Shown: positions 1-8,636 of the stretch, in pieces
Layout of the letters: every line of letters starts with the position of its first letter
Position numbering within the stretch: position 1 is the first letter of the stretch
Origin: Phycisphaeraceae bacterium
GTDB lineage: Bacteria; Planctomycetota; Phycisphaerae; Phycisphaerales; Phycisphaeraceae
Assembly (NCBI GenBank): GCA_028277745.1
Contig: JANQFR010000015.1
Coordinates: forward strand, 1 to 64,000
DNA length: 64,000 nt
Direction: 5' to 3'
Made by a program: the position numbers and the translations under genes
The notes under the pieces: generated by a model
Seen by the model: the letters and a program-made list of their open reading frames with translations, nothing else
Databases searched by the model: none
Told to the model about the DNA's origin: nothing

Positions 1-240
1 GGACCATATGTCCCGCGGGGACGGTCGAGTGATAACCCACGTCCGCGGCCGGCAGTCGGACCATCTGGCAAGCCGAATCGAACGCGGATTCCAATTCGAT
101 CATCACACGACCGACAACAGAGGGGTTTGGTTCGGTGTTGCACGAATTGGAATCCGCGTTCGATTCGGCTTGCCAGATGGTCCGACTGCCGGCCGCGGAC
201 GTGGGTTATCACTCGACCGTCCCCGCGGGACATATGGTCC
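1..240. repeat. Perfect 98-bp inverted repeat at window edge
   Basis: Bases 1-98 are the exact reverse complement of bases 143-240, with a 44-nt unmatched centre at 99-142. The right arm is the 5' coding part of the gene starting at 135. It aligns with its paralogue at 40351-42027, so the right arm is native. The left arm encodes nothing sensible. A perfect palindrome this long at the very end of the sequence is typical of a fold-back artefact at a contig end. A real hairpin cannot be excluded from this window. Confidence 0.95.
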
Positions 241-1661
241 ACCACGCGCGGGCCTCGCTGGACTATGCGTTGCTTCTCGTACGGCGCGGCGAGTTGGATC
301 GGGCGGTCGCGATCGTCGAGGCGGTGCTGCCGTTGCAGGTCACCGACCCGACGGACGAGCATTTTGGCATCTGGCCTTGGTACCTCGAGGAGCCGCCGCA
401 CGAGATGAAGCCCGCCGACTGGAACTGGGCCGACTTCTGTGGGCTGCGGCTCGCAGAGATCGACCACGACGCCGATATCCTGCCGGAGTCTTTGCGGCAC
501 AGAGTCCGCGACGCGGTCGTCATGGCAGGGTGGAGCATCTTTCGCCGCAACGTCGGCCCGACGTACACCAATATCGCCCTGAAGGGCGCCGTCGTGACCG
601 GATACGCCGGCGAAGCACTTGGGCAGGATGAGCTGCTGCGGTATGCCCGCCGACGCATCCGGAACATGGTCGATTTCAACGAGTTCAGCGAGTACAACAG
701 TCCCGCGTACGCCCTGATCTCGCTGGATGTGTGCGAAAGAGCATTGAATTTACTGGACGACGCATCAATGCGGGCGGATTGGCGAACGGTGCACCGTCGG
801 TTGTGGGAGATGATTGCCAAGCACTTCCACGCGCCGACGATGCAGTGGGCCGGACCGCACTCGCGGGCCTATTCCGACGTGCTTCTGACCGAGCAGGCGG
901 AGTTTCTTTCGCGACGCATCGGGCTCAACGTGCCCGCGCATCCTTCGGTCCGGTCGCGTCTCCGTCTGGGCGTTTTCTTAGGGCCGGCCATTGACTGTCC
1001 TTCGGACCTAGTGCCCGCATTTCAAGCGGGACGTGACGATGAATGGGAAGCCAAGCTCGTGAGAGACCTTGGCGAAAAGGCCGGAGTCCGTGAACATGTC
1101 TGGATGCGAGACAACGCCTGCCTCGCATCCGCGAGCACCGAGACGACCTGGGTGCAACGCCGTCCCCTCTTGGGCTACTTCGGAGGCGCCACTGAACGAC
1201 TCAGTGTCTTAACCGTTCAGCTGCTCAAAGACGATCGACCCTGGGCCTCCGGGCAGCTGAGTCTGCGTCAGCAGGGGCCATGCATCGAGGGAGAGGTTCG
1301 CTTCATACCAGGCCAGGGTGATTACCACTTGATGCTTGATGCGCCTCCTGACGGCGAATTTGACGCCAGCGATATCCGCTTCCGGGTCCGACTCGCGGGG
1401 CCAACGCCACTAGCCCACGAGTCCAGAGAGCATTCGTTTGAACTGTCGACCCGAACATCACATGTTCGGGTCGTTATCGGCGAAGGCAACCCGCTGCTGC
1501 ACCCTTTGGTCGCGGTGGCTGATGGAGATGCCGATGCGTGCTGGGTCGATCTTATTTTTTACAAGGGTGAGCCGAGGCCATGGCCGATCACGCAGATGCA
1601 GGACGCGTTAGGCGTTTTTGTCATCGAGGCTGACTCAACCAGCCCACGGATTTCGGATTAG
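135..1661 (+). CDS. Predicted cytoplasmic alpha/alpha-barrel carbohydrate-active protein
   Basis: This 508-residue protein has no signal peptide and consists of helical repeats rich in Trp, Tyr and acidic residues, as in alpha/alpha-toroid lyases and glycosidases. It is a clear paralogue of the gene at 40351-42027: both carry FGLWPWY/FGIWPWY, a NWA(E/D)FCG segment, IFRRNVGP(G/T)YTNI, a FSE(F/Y)NSP(T/A)Y segment and FHAPT-QWAG followed by SR-Y-D. Those shared polar and aromatic blocks are the likely active-site face. GTG at 135 is the best start, with an AGAGGGG ribosome site about 9 nt upstream inside the unmatched centre of the inverted repeat. The C-terminal third, after about residue 330, is probably beta-rich and is less conserved. 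The enzymatic activity is unknown; heparinase- or alginate-lyase-like chemistry is a guess from the fold. Confidence 0.75.
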   Translation: MLHELESAFDSACQMVRLPAADVGYHSTVPAGHMVHHARASLDYALLLVRRGELDRAVAIVEAVLPLQVTDPTDEHFGIWPWYLEEPPHEMKPADWNWADFCGLRLAEIDHDADILPESLRHRVRDAVVMAGWSIFRRNVGPTYTNIALKGAVVTGYAGEALGQDELLRYARRRIRNMVDFNEFSEYNSPAYALISLDVCERALNLLDDASMRADWRTVHRRLWEMIAKHFHAPTMQWAGPHSRAYSDVLLTEQAEFLSRRIGLNVPAHPSVRSRLRLGVFLGPAIDCPSDLVPAFQAGRDDEWEAKLVRDLGEKAGVREHVWMRDNACLASASTETTWVQRRPLLGYFGGATERLSVLTVQLLKDDRPWASGQLSLRQQGPCIEGEVRFIPGQGDYHLMLDAPPDGEFDASDIRFRVRLAGPTPLAHESREHSFELSTRTSHVRVVIGEGNPLLHPLVAVADGDADACWVDLIFYKGEPRPWPITQMQDALGVFVIEADSTSPRISD

Positions 1662-2084
1662 CGTGCGTGGTGGCTGGTGTCAACGTTGCGAACCGCCAAC
1701 GGGGTTGATCCACGGGGTGAACTTACGACCCTGTGTAGATATGCTCACGAGCTGTAGTCGCCAACTGACCCGCCTCCAGTAGCCAGTGTTCTTTCGCAAG
1801 AGCATTTTCCATCTCCCGATGAGAGCCTTACGTCAGTCAAGTTGCTTGAGCTTTATGAGTTGACCGGCGTGAATGCTCTGGCCGAGGATCAAACCTTAAC
1901 GTTTGAACCTGAGAGAAACTTCCCCTGAAATTGCCATGATGATCGTGTATGGCTCGAGCAACTAGGACGCGAATCGGAGAATCTGACGCGCGCCTACATT
2001 ATGAGGCAGATCGCCTTAATTCGTCATGTTGACGACATCTAACCGAATCCTGCATCATTTGATTTCGTGGATGAGGTTCGATTA
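1662..2084. other. Intergenic region with an IS-end relic
   Basis: I see no convincing gene here between two convergent genes. The only recognisable content is a 45-nt block at 1971-2015 that recurs downstream of the transposase relic near 30940. The rest looks like decayed sequence. Confidence 0.5.
1971..2015. repeat. Solo insertion-sequence end-like repeat, copy 1
   Basis: This block matches 30937-30981 at 38 of 45 positions. Its core GCGCCTACATTATG also occurs at 22510-22523. The two later copies lie downstream of broken integrase-type transposase genes, so the block is probably the right end of that element. Here the transposase itself is gone. Confidence 0.55.
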
Positions 2085-3494
2085 CTAGGTAGCTTTGAGC
2101 TGCAACCGGTTGACTCGATAAGACAACGTAGTACGACTCATATTCAGGGCTCGAGCGGCTTCAGCGAGGTTGCCCCCCGAGTTTGCCAACGCCATCCTCA
2201 ACAATTTGGATTCGTATTCCCGCATGGCCTCGTCGTACGTCTGGCTCGGCTGAATGCTGATGGTTCGGCTGCGCTGCTTTAGGTAGCCGGACAGGTCCGC
2301 GGAGGTGATGCGTTGTGTCTCGCACATCACGACGGCGCGCTCGATGACGTTGCGTAGCTCGCGGACGTTGCCTGGCCAGGCATGGCCCTCCAGCAAGTCC
2401 ATTGCAGTGGGCTCGATACGGTGGATGTCTCGGCCGTACTCCTCGGCGATGCGCGTCAGGAAGTAGTTCGCAAGCAGCGAGATATCTTCCCGCCGCGATC
2501 GCAGCGGCGGCAGTTCGACATTCAAGACGTTGAGCCGGTAAAACAAGTCTTCACGAAACTCTTTCGCTATGACCATCTCGTCCAGCGGCCGGTTAGCAGC
2601 GGCGATGAATCGGCAGTGGACCGGGTATTCGTTCTGTCCGCCGACAGGGCGTGCCACACGCTGCTCTAACACCCGCAACAGCATCGCTTGGGCCGCTTCA
2701 GAGATTGATCCGATCTCATCCAGGAAGAGCGTCCCCTTGCCCGCCTGCTGGAGCACGCCCGGCCGATTGGTGTCGGCGTCGGTGAAGGCGCCTTTGACAT
2801 GCCCGAACAGTTCGCTGGTCAGCAGGGTCTCACTGAGCGCCCCGCAGTTGATCGCAACAAAGGGCTGGTCGGCGCGATCAGACGTCTCATGGATCCGGCG
2901 AGCGATCAGTTCTTTTCCCGTCCCCGATTCGCCCGTGATCAGAACCGTCACCGGCGTTTGGGCCACCTTCGCCACCAGTTGCCGTACACGCTCCATCGAC
3001 GAGGAGCACGCGATCAACGATGGGCGCGTGCCCTCCGCCTCCATCCCGCGTTTTAATTGCCGATTCTCGAGGATCGTGCGTCGCCACTTTGTGGCCCGGC
3101 CCAGAGCCAATTCCAATTCGTGGGCGTGTCGTTTCCAGGCTTGATCGTCTTGTTCTTCCGATGGTTCCACCACATAGCTGAACGCCCCCTGCTTGACGAG
3201 GTTCACAATGGCTCGGGGGTGGGCCTCGCCCGCCGAGACGACAACGGGTAGATCGCTATCCAACTCAAGAATTTTGCTTAGCATGACCGGCGCCGGGAGC
3301 GTCTCGTGCAAGGCCGGCGCCTGGTCGTCGACCTGCTGGACGAAACCAATAGCCACCGCCAGGGGGTAGTCGCGGCATCGCTCCAGATATTCGAGCGCTT
3401 CATCCGGATCGGGGATGTCCACAACGTTCCACCGCTCGCGGAAATGCGCCAAGGTCTGTCTGCGGTAGCCGCTGGATAGCAATATGGTTTCCAT
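2085..3494 (-). CDS. Sigma-54-dependent activator with degenerate receiver domain
   Basis: NtrC-family activator of 469 residues. Residues about 1-125 resemble a receiver domain, but the usual phospho-acceptor strand reads PLAVAIG with no Asp, so it may not be phosphorylated. The AAA+ domain (about 160-390) has Walker A GESGTGKE, a sigma-54 contact loop reading GAFTDA in place of GAFTGA, Walker B GTLFLDEIG and arginine-rich PLRSRREDI. A Fis-type helix-turn-helix follows at the C-terminus (NLAEAARALNMSRTTLSYR). ATG at 3494 is chosen over the TTG one codon earlier. The gene is divergent from the aminotransferase operon, whose upstream region carries a good sigma-54 promoter, so that operon is the likely target. 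The signal is unknown. Confidence 0.93.
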   Translation of the reverse strand: METILLSSGYRRQTLAHFRERWNVVDIPDPDEALEYLERCRDYPLAVAIGFVQQVDDQAPALHETLPAPVMLSKILELDSDLPVVVSAGEAHPRAIVNLVKQGAFSYVVEPSEEQDDQAWKRHAHELELALGRATKWRRTILENRQLKRGMEAEGTRPSLIACSSSMERVRQLVAKVAQTPVTVLITGESGTGKELIARRIHETSDRADQPFVAINCGALSETLLTSELFGHVKGAFTDADTNRPGVLQQAGKGTLFLDEIGSISEAAQAMLLRVLEQRVARPVGGQNEYPVHCRFIAAANRPLDEMVIAKEFREDLFYRLNVLNVELPPLRSRREDISLLANYFLTRIAEEYGRDIHRIEPTAMDLLEGHAWPGNVRELRNVIERAVVMCETQRITSADLSGYLKQRSRTISIQPSQTYDEAMREYESKLLRMALANSGGNLAEAARALNMSRTTLSYRVNRLQLKAT

Positions 3495-3586
3495 CAAGGT
3501 CCATAGTACGACAAATATTCGTCATTCGGCAGATTTTTGACGCCATGAGGCGCTGCTCAACGTGAACGAGAACTGGCCTGATATAA

Positions 3587-3601
3587 TATAAAACTTTTAT
3601 A
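3587..3601. promoter_or_regulatory. AT-rich perfect palindrome in divergent promoter region
   Basis: TATAAAA-C-TTTTATA is a perfect 7-bp inverted repeat lying about 40 bp upstream of the predicted sigma-54 site. It could be an activator or bending-protein site, but AT-rich palindromes also arise by chance. Confidence 0.35.
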
Positions 3602-3641
3602 AAAAATAACTTAAAAATTCTCGGGCGTCTCTGTGATTTGC

Positions 3642-3657
3642 TGGCATGCGGCTTGAT
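3642..3657 (+). promoter_or_regulatory. Predicted sigma-54 (-24/-12) promoter
   Basis: The sequence TGGCATGCGGCTTGAT matches the consensus TGGCACG-N4-TTGCW at 9 of 11 key positions, with the GG and the TTG correctly spaced. It lies about 75 nt upstream of the aminotransferase start. The divergent neighbour is a sigma-54 activator, which strongly supports the call. The weak point is GA where GC is usual at -12. Confidence 0.7.
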
Positions 3658-3729
3658 AATGCGGATTGATCTAAGTGGGGCGGTACCCCATAGATGTCCA
3701 GATTGGCCTCAATGCACAAAGGAAATTCC

Positions 3730-5082
3730 ATGGAGTATTCTCATGACACGCTGGCGATCCTAGGTGGCCCGAAGGCCATCCCCGACAGCTCGCAACATGA
3801 GGGCATGTTTCACTGGCCGATTGTCACAGCCGAGGATGAGCAGGCGGTGATCGACGTGCTCAGGGGCGGGCTGATGTCGGGCGTCGAGATCACCAAAGAA
3901 TTCGAGCGTCAATTCGCCGATTGGATCGGGGCGAAGTACGCCTTGGGCCACTGCAACGGTACGTCAGCCATCCAGGCCTCGATGTGGGCTTGCGGGGTCG
4001 GGGCCGGCGACGAGATCATCGCGCCCAGCCTGACTTATTGGGCCAGCGCTGCACAAGCGTTGCAGCTCGGTGCCGCGGTTAACTTTGCCGAGGTCGATCC
4101 CGACACACTCTGCATCGATCCCGACGACATCGAACATCGGATCGGCCCACGCACCAAACTCATCGTCGTCGTCCACTACGCCGGCTACCCATGCGACATG
4201 GACCGGATCATGGACATCGCGCGCAGGCACGGCCTGAAGGTGTTGGAAGACACGTCTCACGCACAGGGCACGCGCTATAAAGGCCGCATGGTTGGGACGA
4301 TCGGCGATGTCGGACCGATGAGCCTCATGTCAGGCAAGGGCTTCGCGATCGGCGAGGCGGGCATCATGGTTACGAGCAACCGTCAGATCTTTGAGCGTTG
4401 TATCTCTTACGGTCACTACGAGCGAACCGGCGTGCCGAGCCTCACCGGCGATATCGACAACCAGATCCGCGATGAAAAGCTCGGGCGGTTCGCCGGGATC
4501 CCGCTCGGCGGGGTCAAGAACCGCATGAATCAGACCTGCGCTGCCATGGGACTCGTTCAGTTAAAGCACTACCCCGATCGGATGGCGGAGATCGACCAAG
4601 CCATGCGACGGTTCTGGCGTCTGCTTGAGGGGGTTCCCGGTATTTATCCTCACCAAGTACCTGATGGGGCGGGATCGACAATGGGCTCGTGGTATTTTCC
4701 CCGCGGACGCTACCGAAGCGAGGAACTCAGCGGCCTGCCGGGCAAGGTTTTCTGCGAGGCCGTTAAGGCCGAGGGCTACGTGCACAGCCGACTGGGCACT
4801 CATGCCCCGATGCACCTTCACCCCATCTTCCACTCGGCCGACATCTTTAACGTGGGCCGCCCGACTATGCTGAGTTTCGGACAGCGTGACGTTAGGCAAG
4901 GGCCGGGCTCGCTGCCCGTGACGGAGGGCCTTCATAACACCGTACTCTCGGTGCCCTGGTTCAAGCACGACAATCAGGCCATCATTGAGCAATATGCCAA
5001 TGCATATCGAAAGGTCGCGCTACGAGCCGAAGAACTGATGGAGCACGCCAAGGTGAGTAAACTCTCGGAGACTCCGGCATAA
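3730..5082 (+). CDS. DegT/DnrJ/EryC1/StrS-family PLP aminotransferase
   Basis: This 450-residue protein belongs to the sugar aminotransferase family (fold type I, PLP-dependent). Visible features are the GHCNGTSA phosphate-binding loop near residue 73, the cofactor-contacting VLEDTSHAQG block near 171-180, and the Schiff-base lysine in SLMSGKGFAIGEAG (Lys203). Members usually aminate keto-sugars or make amino-sugar-like compounds; the substrate is unknown here. ATG at 3730 is preferred because AAAGGAA sits 6 nt before it; ATGs at 3694 and 3712 lack that. It is first in an operon with the amidohydrolase (20 nt downstream) and a Gfo/Idh/MocA dehydrogenase. Transcription probably depends on sigma-54 and the divergent activator. 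Confidence 0.92.
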   Translation: MEYSHDTLAILGGPKAIPDSSQHEGMFHWPIVTAEDEQAVIDVLRGGLMSGVEITKEFERQFADWIGAKYALGHCNGTSAIQASMWACGVGAGDEIIAPSLTYWASAAQALQLGAAVNFAEVDPDTLCIDPDDIEHRIGPRTKLIVVVHYAGYPCDMDRIMDIARRHGLKVLEDTSHAQGTRYKGRMVGTIGDVGPMSLMSGKGFAIGEAGIMVTSNRQIFERCISYGHYERTGVPSLTGDIDNQIRDEKLGRFAGIPLGGVKNRMNQTCAAMGLVQLKHYPDRMAEIDQAMRRFWRLLEGVPGIYPHQVPDGAGSTMGSWYFPRGRYRSEELSGLPGKVFCEAVKAEGYVHSRLGTHAPMHLHPIFHSADIFNVGRPTMLSFGQRDVRQGPGSLPVTEGLHNTVLSVPWFKHDNQAIIEQYANAYRKVALRAEELMEHAKVSKLSETPA

Positions 5083-5102
5083 CCGGCCTGAGTGTCGTCT
5101 GA

Positions 5103-5993
5103 ATGATCATCGATATCCACCAGCACATCACCTGCAGCAGGCTCCCGCAACTTGCCGAGGTGCGCGGGTGCGGGCCGTTCTCCGCACGACACCTGCTTGA
5201 GGATATGGACAAGTGGGGCATCGATCGATCCGTTGTGCTGCCGCTTGCGAACCCGGAGAACGCCGATGTGTTTGGTGTCGCCGGCAATCACGAAGTGATT
5301 ACTCAGTGTGCCAGACATACCGATCGGCTCATTCCCTTCTGCAACATCGATCCGCGGGCCGTGTTCAACACGCCAAAGGCCGATCTCGGTATGTTCATAC
5401 GGGCGTACAAGGACCTGGGCTGCAGAGGCGTGGGGGAACTGTGCGCCAACCTGCCCGTGACCAGCCCGTTGTATCGCAACGTCTTCGATCACGCTGGCCG
5501 TGAGCAGATGCCGGTGCTCTTCCACCTATCTGGCAAGCGCGGCGGGACCTACGGCATGGTGGACAAGCCCGGGCTCCCAGGGTTGGAACAAGCGCTGATG
5601 GACTTTCCAAAGACCCTGTTCATCGGTCACGCACCCGCGTTCTGGAACGAAATCGACGGCAACCTGAAGCCCTACGCACGCGACGGCTACGTCACCGGAC
5701 CAGTCGAAACCGATGGCGAGCTTTGGCGGTTGATGACCACATACCCCAACCTGTACGCCGATATCTCGGCAGGAAGCGGGCACAACGCGCTAACCCGAGA
5801 CCCCCCAACGGGTGTCCGATTCATCCAACAGTTTCACAAGAAGCTCTTCTTTGGTACAGATCTCTTCTTTGTAAAGAGCGAACCGCCGCCACATCTAATC
5901 CTGATGCAGGAGGCGCTTCGCAAGAAAGACATCACGCGATCAATGTTTAACAACGTTATGCACCACAACTTTGAACGCGTGTTCGGAAAATGA
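5103..5993 (+). CDS. Amidohydrolase-2-type metal-dependent hydrolase
   Basis: A 296-residue TIM-barrel protein of the amidohydrolase-2 group (relatives include ACMSD-type decarboxylases and lactone hydrolases). The N-terminal metal-binding HxH motif is DIHQHI at residues 4-9. Later metal or active-site candidates are the His in FIGHAP and the Asp in FFGTDLFF. There is no signal peptide, so it acts in the cytoplasm. It sits between the aminotransferase and a dehydrogenase, 10 nt before the latter, so the three probably share a small-molecule pathway, perhaps for a sugar acid or cyclitol. That role is inferred from context only. No strong ribosome site is visible, which would fit coupling to the upstream gene. 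Confidence 0.88.
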   Translation: MIIDIHQHITCSRLPQLAEVRGCGPFSARHLLEDMDKWGIDRSVVLPLANPENADVFGVAGNHEVITQCARHTDRLIPFCNIDPRAVFNTPKADLGMFIRAYKDLGCRGVGELCANLPVTSPLYRNVFDHAGREQMPVLFHLSGKRGGTYGMVDKPGLPGLEQALMDFPKTLFIGHAPAFWNEIDGNLKPYARDGYVTGPVETDGELWRLMTTYPNLYADISAGSGHNALTRDPPTGVRFIQQFHKKLFFGTDLFFVKSEPPPHLILMQEALRKKDITRSMFNNVMHHNFERVFGK

Positions 5994-6003
5994 TTTATTG
6001 ACC

Positions 6004-7107
6004 ATGAATGACAAACCAATCAGGATCGGGGTCGTTGGAATCGGAGCTATCGGGCCGTCGCACATACACGCTGTTCAACAAGTCGCGGATTGCCAATTGA
6101 CGGCCGTGTGCGATCGGCAACTAGAGAGCGCCAAGCAAGTGGGCGATAAACAAGGCGTTGCGGCTTTCACCGATGTGGTCAATATGTTGGATTCGGGGCT
6201 GGTTGACGCGATCACGGTGGCTACGCCGAGCGCGGCTCATCAGGAACCGGTTATTGCCGCGCTGGAGCGCAACATTCCTGTGCTTTGTGAAAAGCCGATC
6301 GAGATCACCACAGATCGAATCGACGACATCATCGAAGCCGAATCGACCAGCAAGGCGTTCGCCGCAGCGATTTTCCAGGTGCGCTTCTACAAGGTGATCC
6401 AGAAGATGAAATCCTTTATCGACGACAACGGCCTGGGTGAAATCTACCACGGCAGCGTTTACATTAAGCTTTGTCGAACTCAGGCATACTATGACTCGAG
6501 CGGCTGGCGTGGCGCCTGGGAGTTCGACGGGGGCGGCTGCCTAATGAATCAAGGCATACACCAGATCGATCTGCTCCAATGGCTTCTGGGGCGGCCCACC
6601 GAAGTCATCGCGCTGGTCGAATCCAAGGGAAAGGATGTCGAGGTTGAAACACTCGCCTCGGCGCTTGTCCGATTCGAATCGGGTGCGACGGGCGTGATCG
6701 AGGCAACGATGCTGGCGTATCCGGGGTACGAACCTTACCTCGAGCTTATCGGTTCAAAGGGGACGGCAGCTTTCTCCGCAAACCGATTGATCCACATGGG
6801 CCTAGCGAACCCCACCGAAAAGGAGGCTTCGATTCGCGACGAGTTGATGGGGTTCACACGCGATGGCGCCGAATCCGCTACGGCTGCCATCACGAAATCT
6901 CCAGGTCCTATTGTGACCACCACGGATATGGGGCACGCGCCTGTGCTTGAAGATTTCATTGAAGCAATCAGGAGCCGACGCCCCCCATCGGTGACCACCG
7001 CGGAGGCACGCGAATCTGTCGCATTTATCACAGCAATTTACAAATCAAGCCACACCGGCGTCCCGGTATCAATCACACCAAGGGTGAAAGCCGCTGGCGA
7101 TCAATAG
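6004..7107 (+). CDS. Gfo/Idh/MocA-family oxidoreductase
   Basis: NAD(P)-dependent dehydrogenase of 367 residues. The N-terminal Rossmann fold begins GVVGIGAIGPSH, the family signature lysine is in the LCEKPIE motif, and the substrate-side histidines are in NQGIHQIDLLQW. Family members oxidise sugars or cyclitols, or their derivatives; the substrate cannot be read from sequence. ATG at 6004 is preferred over 5971, which would overlap the upstream gene. It closes the three-gene sigma-54 operon. Confidence 0.93.
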   Translation: MNDKPIRIGVVGIGAIGPSHIHAVQQVADCQLTAVCDRQLESAKQVGDKQGVAAFTDVVNMLDSGLVDAITVATPSAAHQEPVIAALERNIPVLCEKPIEITTDRIDDIIEAESTSKAFAAAIFQVRFYKVIQKMKSFIDDNGLGEIYHGSVYIKLCRTQAYYDSSGWRGAWEFDGGGCLMNQGIHQIDLLQWLLGRPTEVIALVESKGKDVEVETLASALVRFESGATGVIEATMLAYPGYEPYLELIGSKGTAAFSANRLIHMGLANPTEKEASIRDELMGFTRDGAESATAAITKSPGPIVTTTDMGHAPVLEDFIEAIRSRRPPSVTTAEARESVAFITAIYKSSHTGVPVSITPRVKAAGDQ

Positions 7108-7559
7108 TGAATGTAATTTAAAAGTAGTTTCGATAATGATATAGGTCGAAGTCGCCGGTGAACTGGGCAGGTGTGTTAGTCGGGCCAAGCATAGCCCGTC
7201 TGGCTCACCAACAACTGCGTGGCGGACAGCGAATGGCAGCAAAGAGCCGAATATGGTCGCTAGATCTTGCAGTGATGCCGATGTTGTTAGATCTGCACGC
7301 TGGCTCTGCTTAGCGCGTAGATGATATTACCGTTGATTGATTTGCCTCGTAGCTTGTCATTGATGGTCTTGCGCAGACTTTCGATTACGCCTTACTCGCC
7401 TCGACAAAGATAGCTTTAAAGCGGAAGCACTTGTGCAGGTGTCTACTTCTATAGCCATGCATACTACTTCTTGGTAATCGTAATCCGCAACCATACTCAA
7501 TTATATCAGATACTGCCGTACCGTCACACCCTCCGCTATCCGAGTAAAGGAGACTCGCC
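7108..7559. other. 452-nt gap, mostly decayed sequence
   Basis: No intact gene is visible. On the minus strand around 7310-7450 a short coding-like stretch (reading GVIESLRKTINDKLRGK) runs in a frame with stops, which suggests a degraded gene, perhaps from a mobile element. I could not assign it. The last 20 nt hold the AAAGGAG ribosome site (7546-7552) of the next gene. Confidence 0.4.
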
Positions 7560-8636
7560 ATGCCCACGAACGACGGCATGAACTACGCACTCACTGGTAA
7601 GCCCGCCCCTGTCGTCGGCCCCGATGAATTTAACTTTGCCGCCATCGCTTTTGATCATGGCCATGTCATCAGCCAGACCAATGGGCTTACCGAGGCGGGC
7701 GGTACTCTCAAGTACACCTACGACAAGCTCGACGCGGCGAAGGCTCGGGCCGCCGCCGAGAAATTCGGCGCCACCGCCGTCGATGACCTTCAAACGATTC
7801 TTGACGACCCCAACATCCAGCTCTGTGTCGCCGCGGCAATCCCAAACGAACGCGCCGCTCTGGGCATTCGCTGCATGGATGCCGGCAAGCACTACTTTAC
7901 CGATAAGACCCCGCTGGTATCCCTGCGACAGCTCGATGACGTAAAAGCCGCTGTCGCCCGAACCGGCAAGAAATATATGGTGTATTACGGGGATCGCCTT
8001 CACGTCGAGTGCGCCATGCACGCCAGCACGCTCATCACCCAAGGGGCCATCGGACGCGTCATCCATGTTACCGGCTTTGGGCCTCATCGAATCGGCGTAT
8101 CCGCGCGCCCCGACTGGTTCTACAGCCACGAGCAATACGGTGGCATCCTCTGCGACCTTGGTTCGCATCACATCGAATACTTCCTCCACTACACCGGAGC
8201 CAAGGACGGCAAGGTGCTTCATGCCAAAGTTGCTAATTACGCCAACCCCGACCAGCCAGAGTTCGAGGACTACGGCGACTGCACGCTCGTGGCAGACAAC
8301 GGCGCAACCATGTTCTTCCGTGTCGATTGGCTCACCCCCGATGGCCTCGGAACGTGGGGGGACGGCCGCACTTTTATCATTGGAACGGAGGGCTACATAG
8401 AGTTGCGTAAGTACATCGATGTCACCACGGATAACGGCGGCGAACAACTCATCCTTGTCAACGCTGAAGGCGAGCAACGCATCGAGACCCGCGAAAAAGT
8501 CGGGTTTAAGTTCTTTGGGCAATTCATCCGTGACTGTCTCGACGGTACTGAAACCGCCATGACCCAGGAACACGCTCTCAAAGTTGCTGAACTGTGCGTC
8601 CGCGCTCAGCTCCAGGCCGAACACCTCACCAGATAA
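7560..8636 (+). CDS. Gfo/Idh/MocA-family oxidoreductase
   Basis: A 358-residue dehydrogenase-like protein of the Gfo/Idh/MocA family. The N-terminal nucleotide-binding part is unusual: instead of a GxGxxG loop it begins FAAIAFDHGHVISQTNG, a variant seen in some planctomycete and firmicute members. The usual EKP motif is replaced by FTDKTPLVS, keeping the lysine. The C-terminal alpha/beta domain has CDLGSHHIEYFLHYTG, with the expected histidine pair. A strong AAAGGAG site lies 7 nt upstream of the ATG. It appears monocistronic, being flanked by two gene-poor stretches with mobile-element debris. The substrate is unknown. Confidence 0.88.
   Translation: MPTNDGMNYALTGKPAPVVGPDEFNFAAIAFDHGHVISQTNGLTEAGGTLKYTYDKLDAAKARAAAEKFGATAVDDLQTILDDPNIQLCVAAAIPNERAALGIRCMDAGKHYFTDKTPLVSLRQLDDVKAAVARTGKKYMVYYGDRLHVECAMHASTLITQGAIGRVIHVTGFGPHRIGVSARPDWFYSHEQYGGILCDLGSHHIEYFLHYTGAKDGKVLHAKVANYANPDQPEFEDYGDCTLVADNGATMFFRVDWLTPDGLGTWGDGRTFIIGTEGYIELRKYIDVTTDNGGEQLILVNAEGEQRIETREKVGFKFFGQFIRDCLDGTETAMTQEHALKVAELCVRAQLQAEHLTR

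Noticed and set aside
8..631. Open frame of 207 codons overlapping the first gene
   Set aside because: It reads across the inverted repeat in the wrong frame and is Arg/Gly-rich, which is typical of shadow frames in GC-rich DNA.
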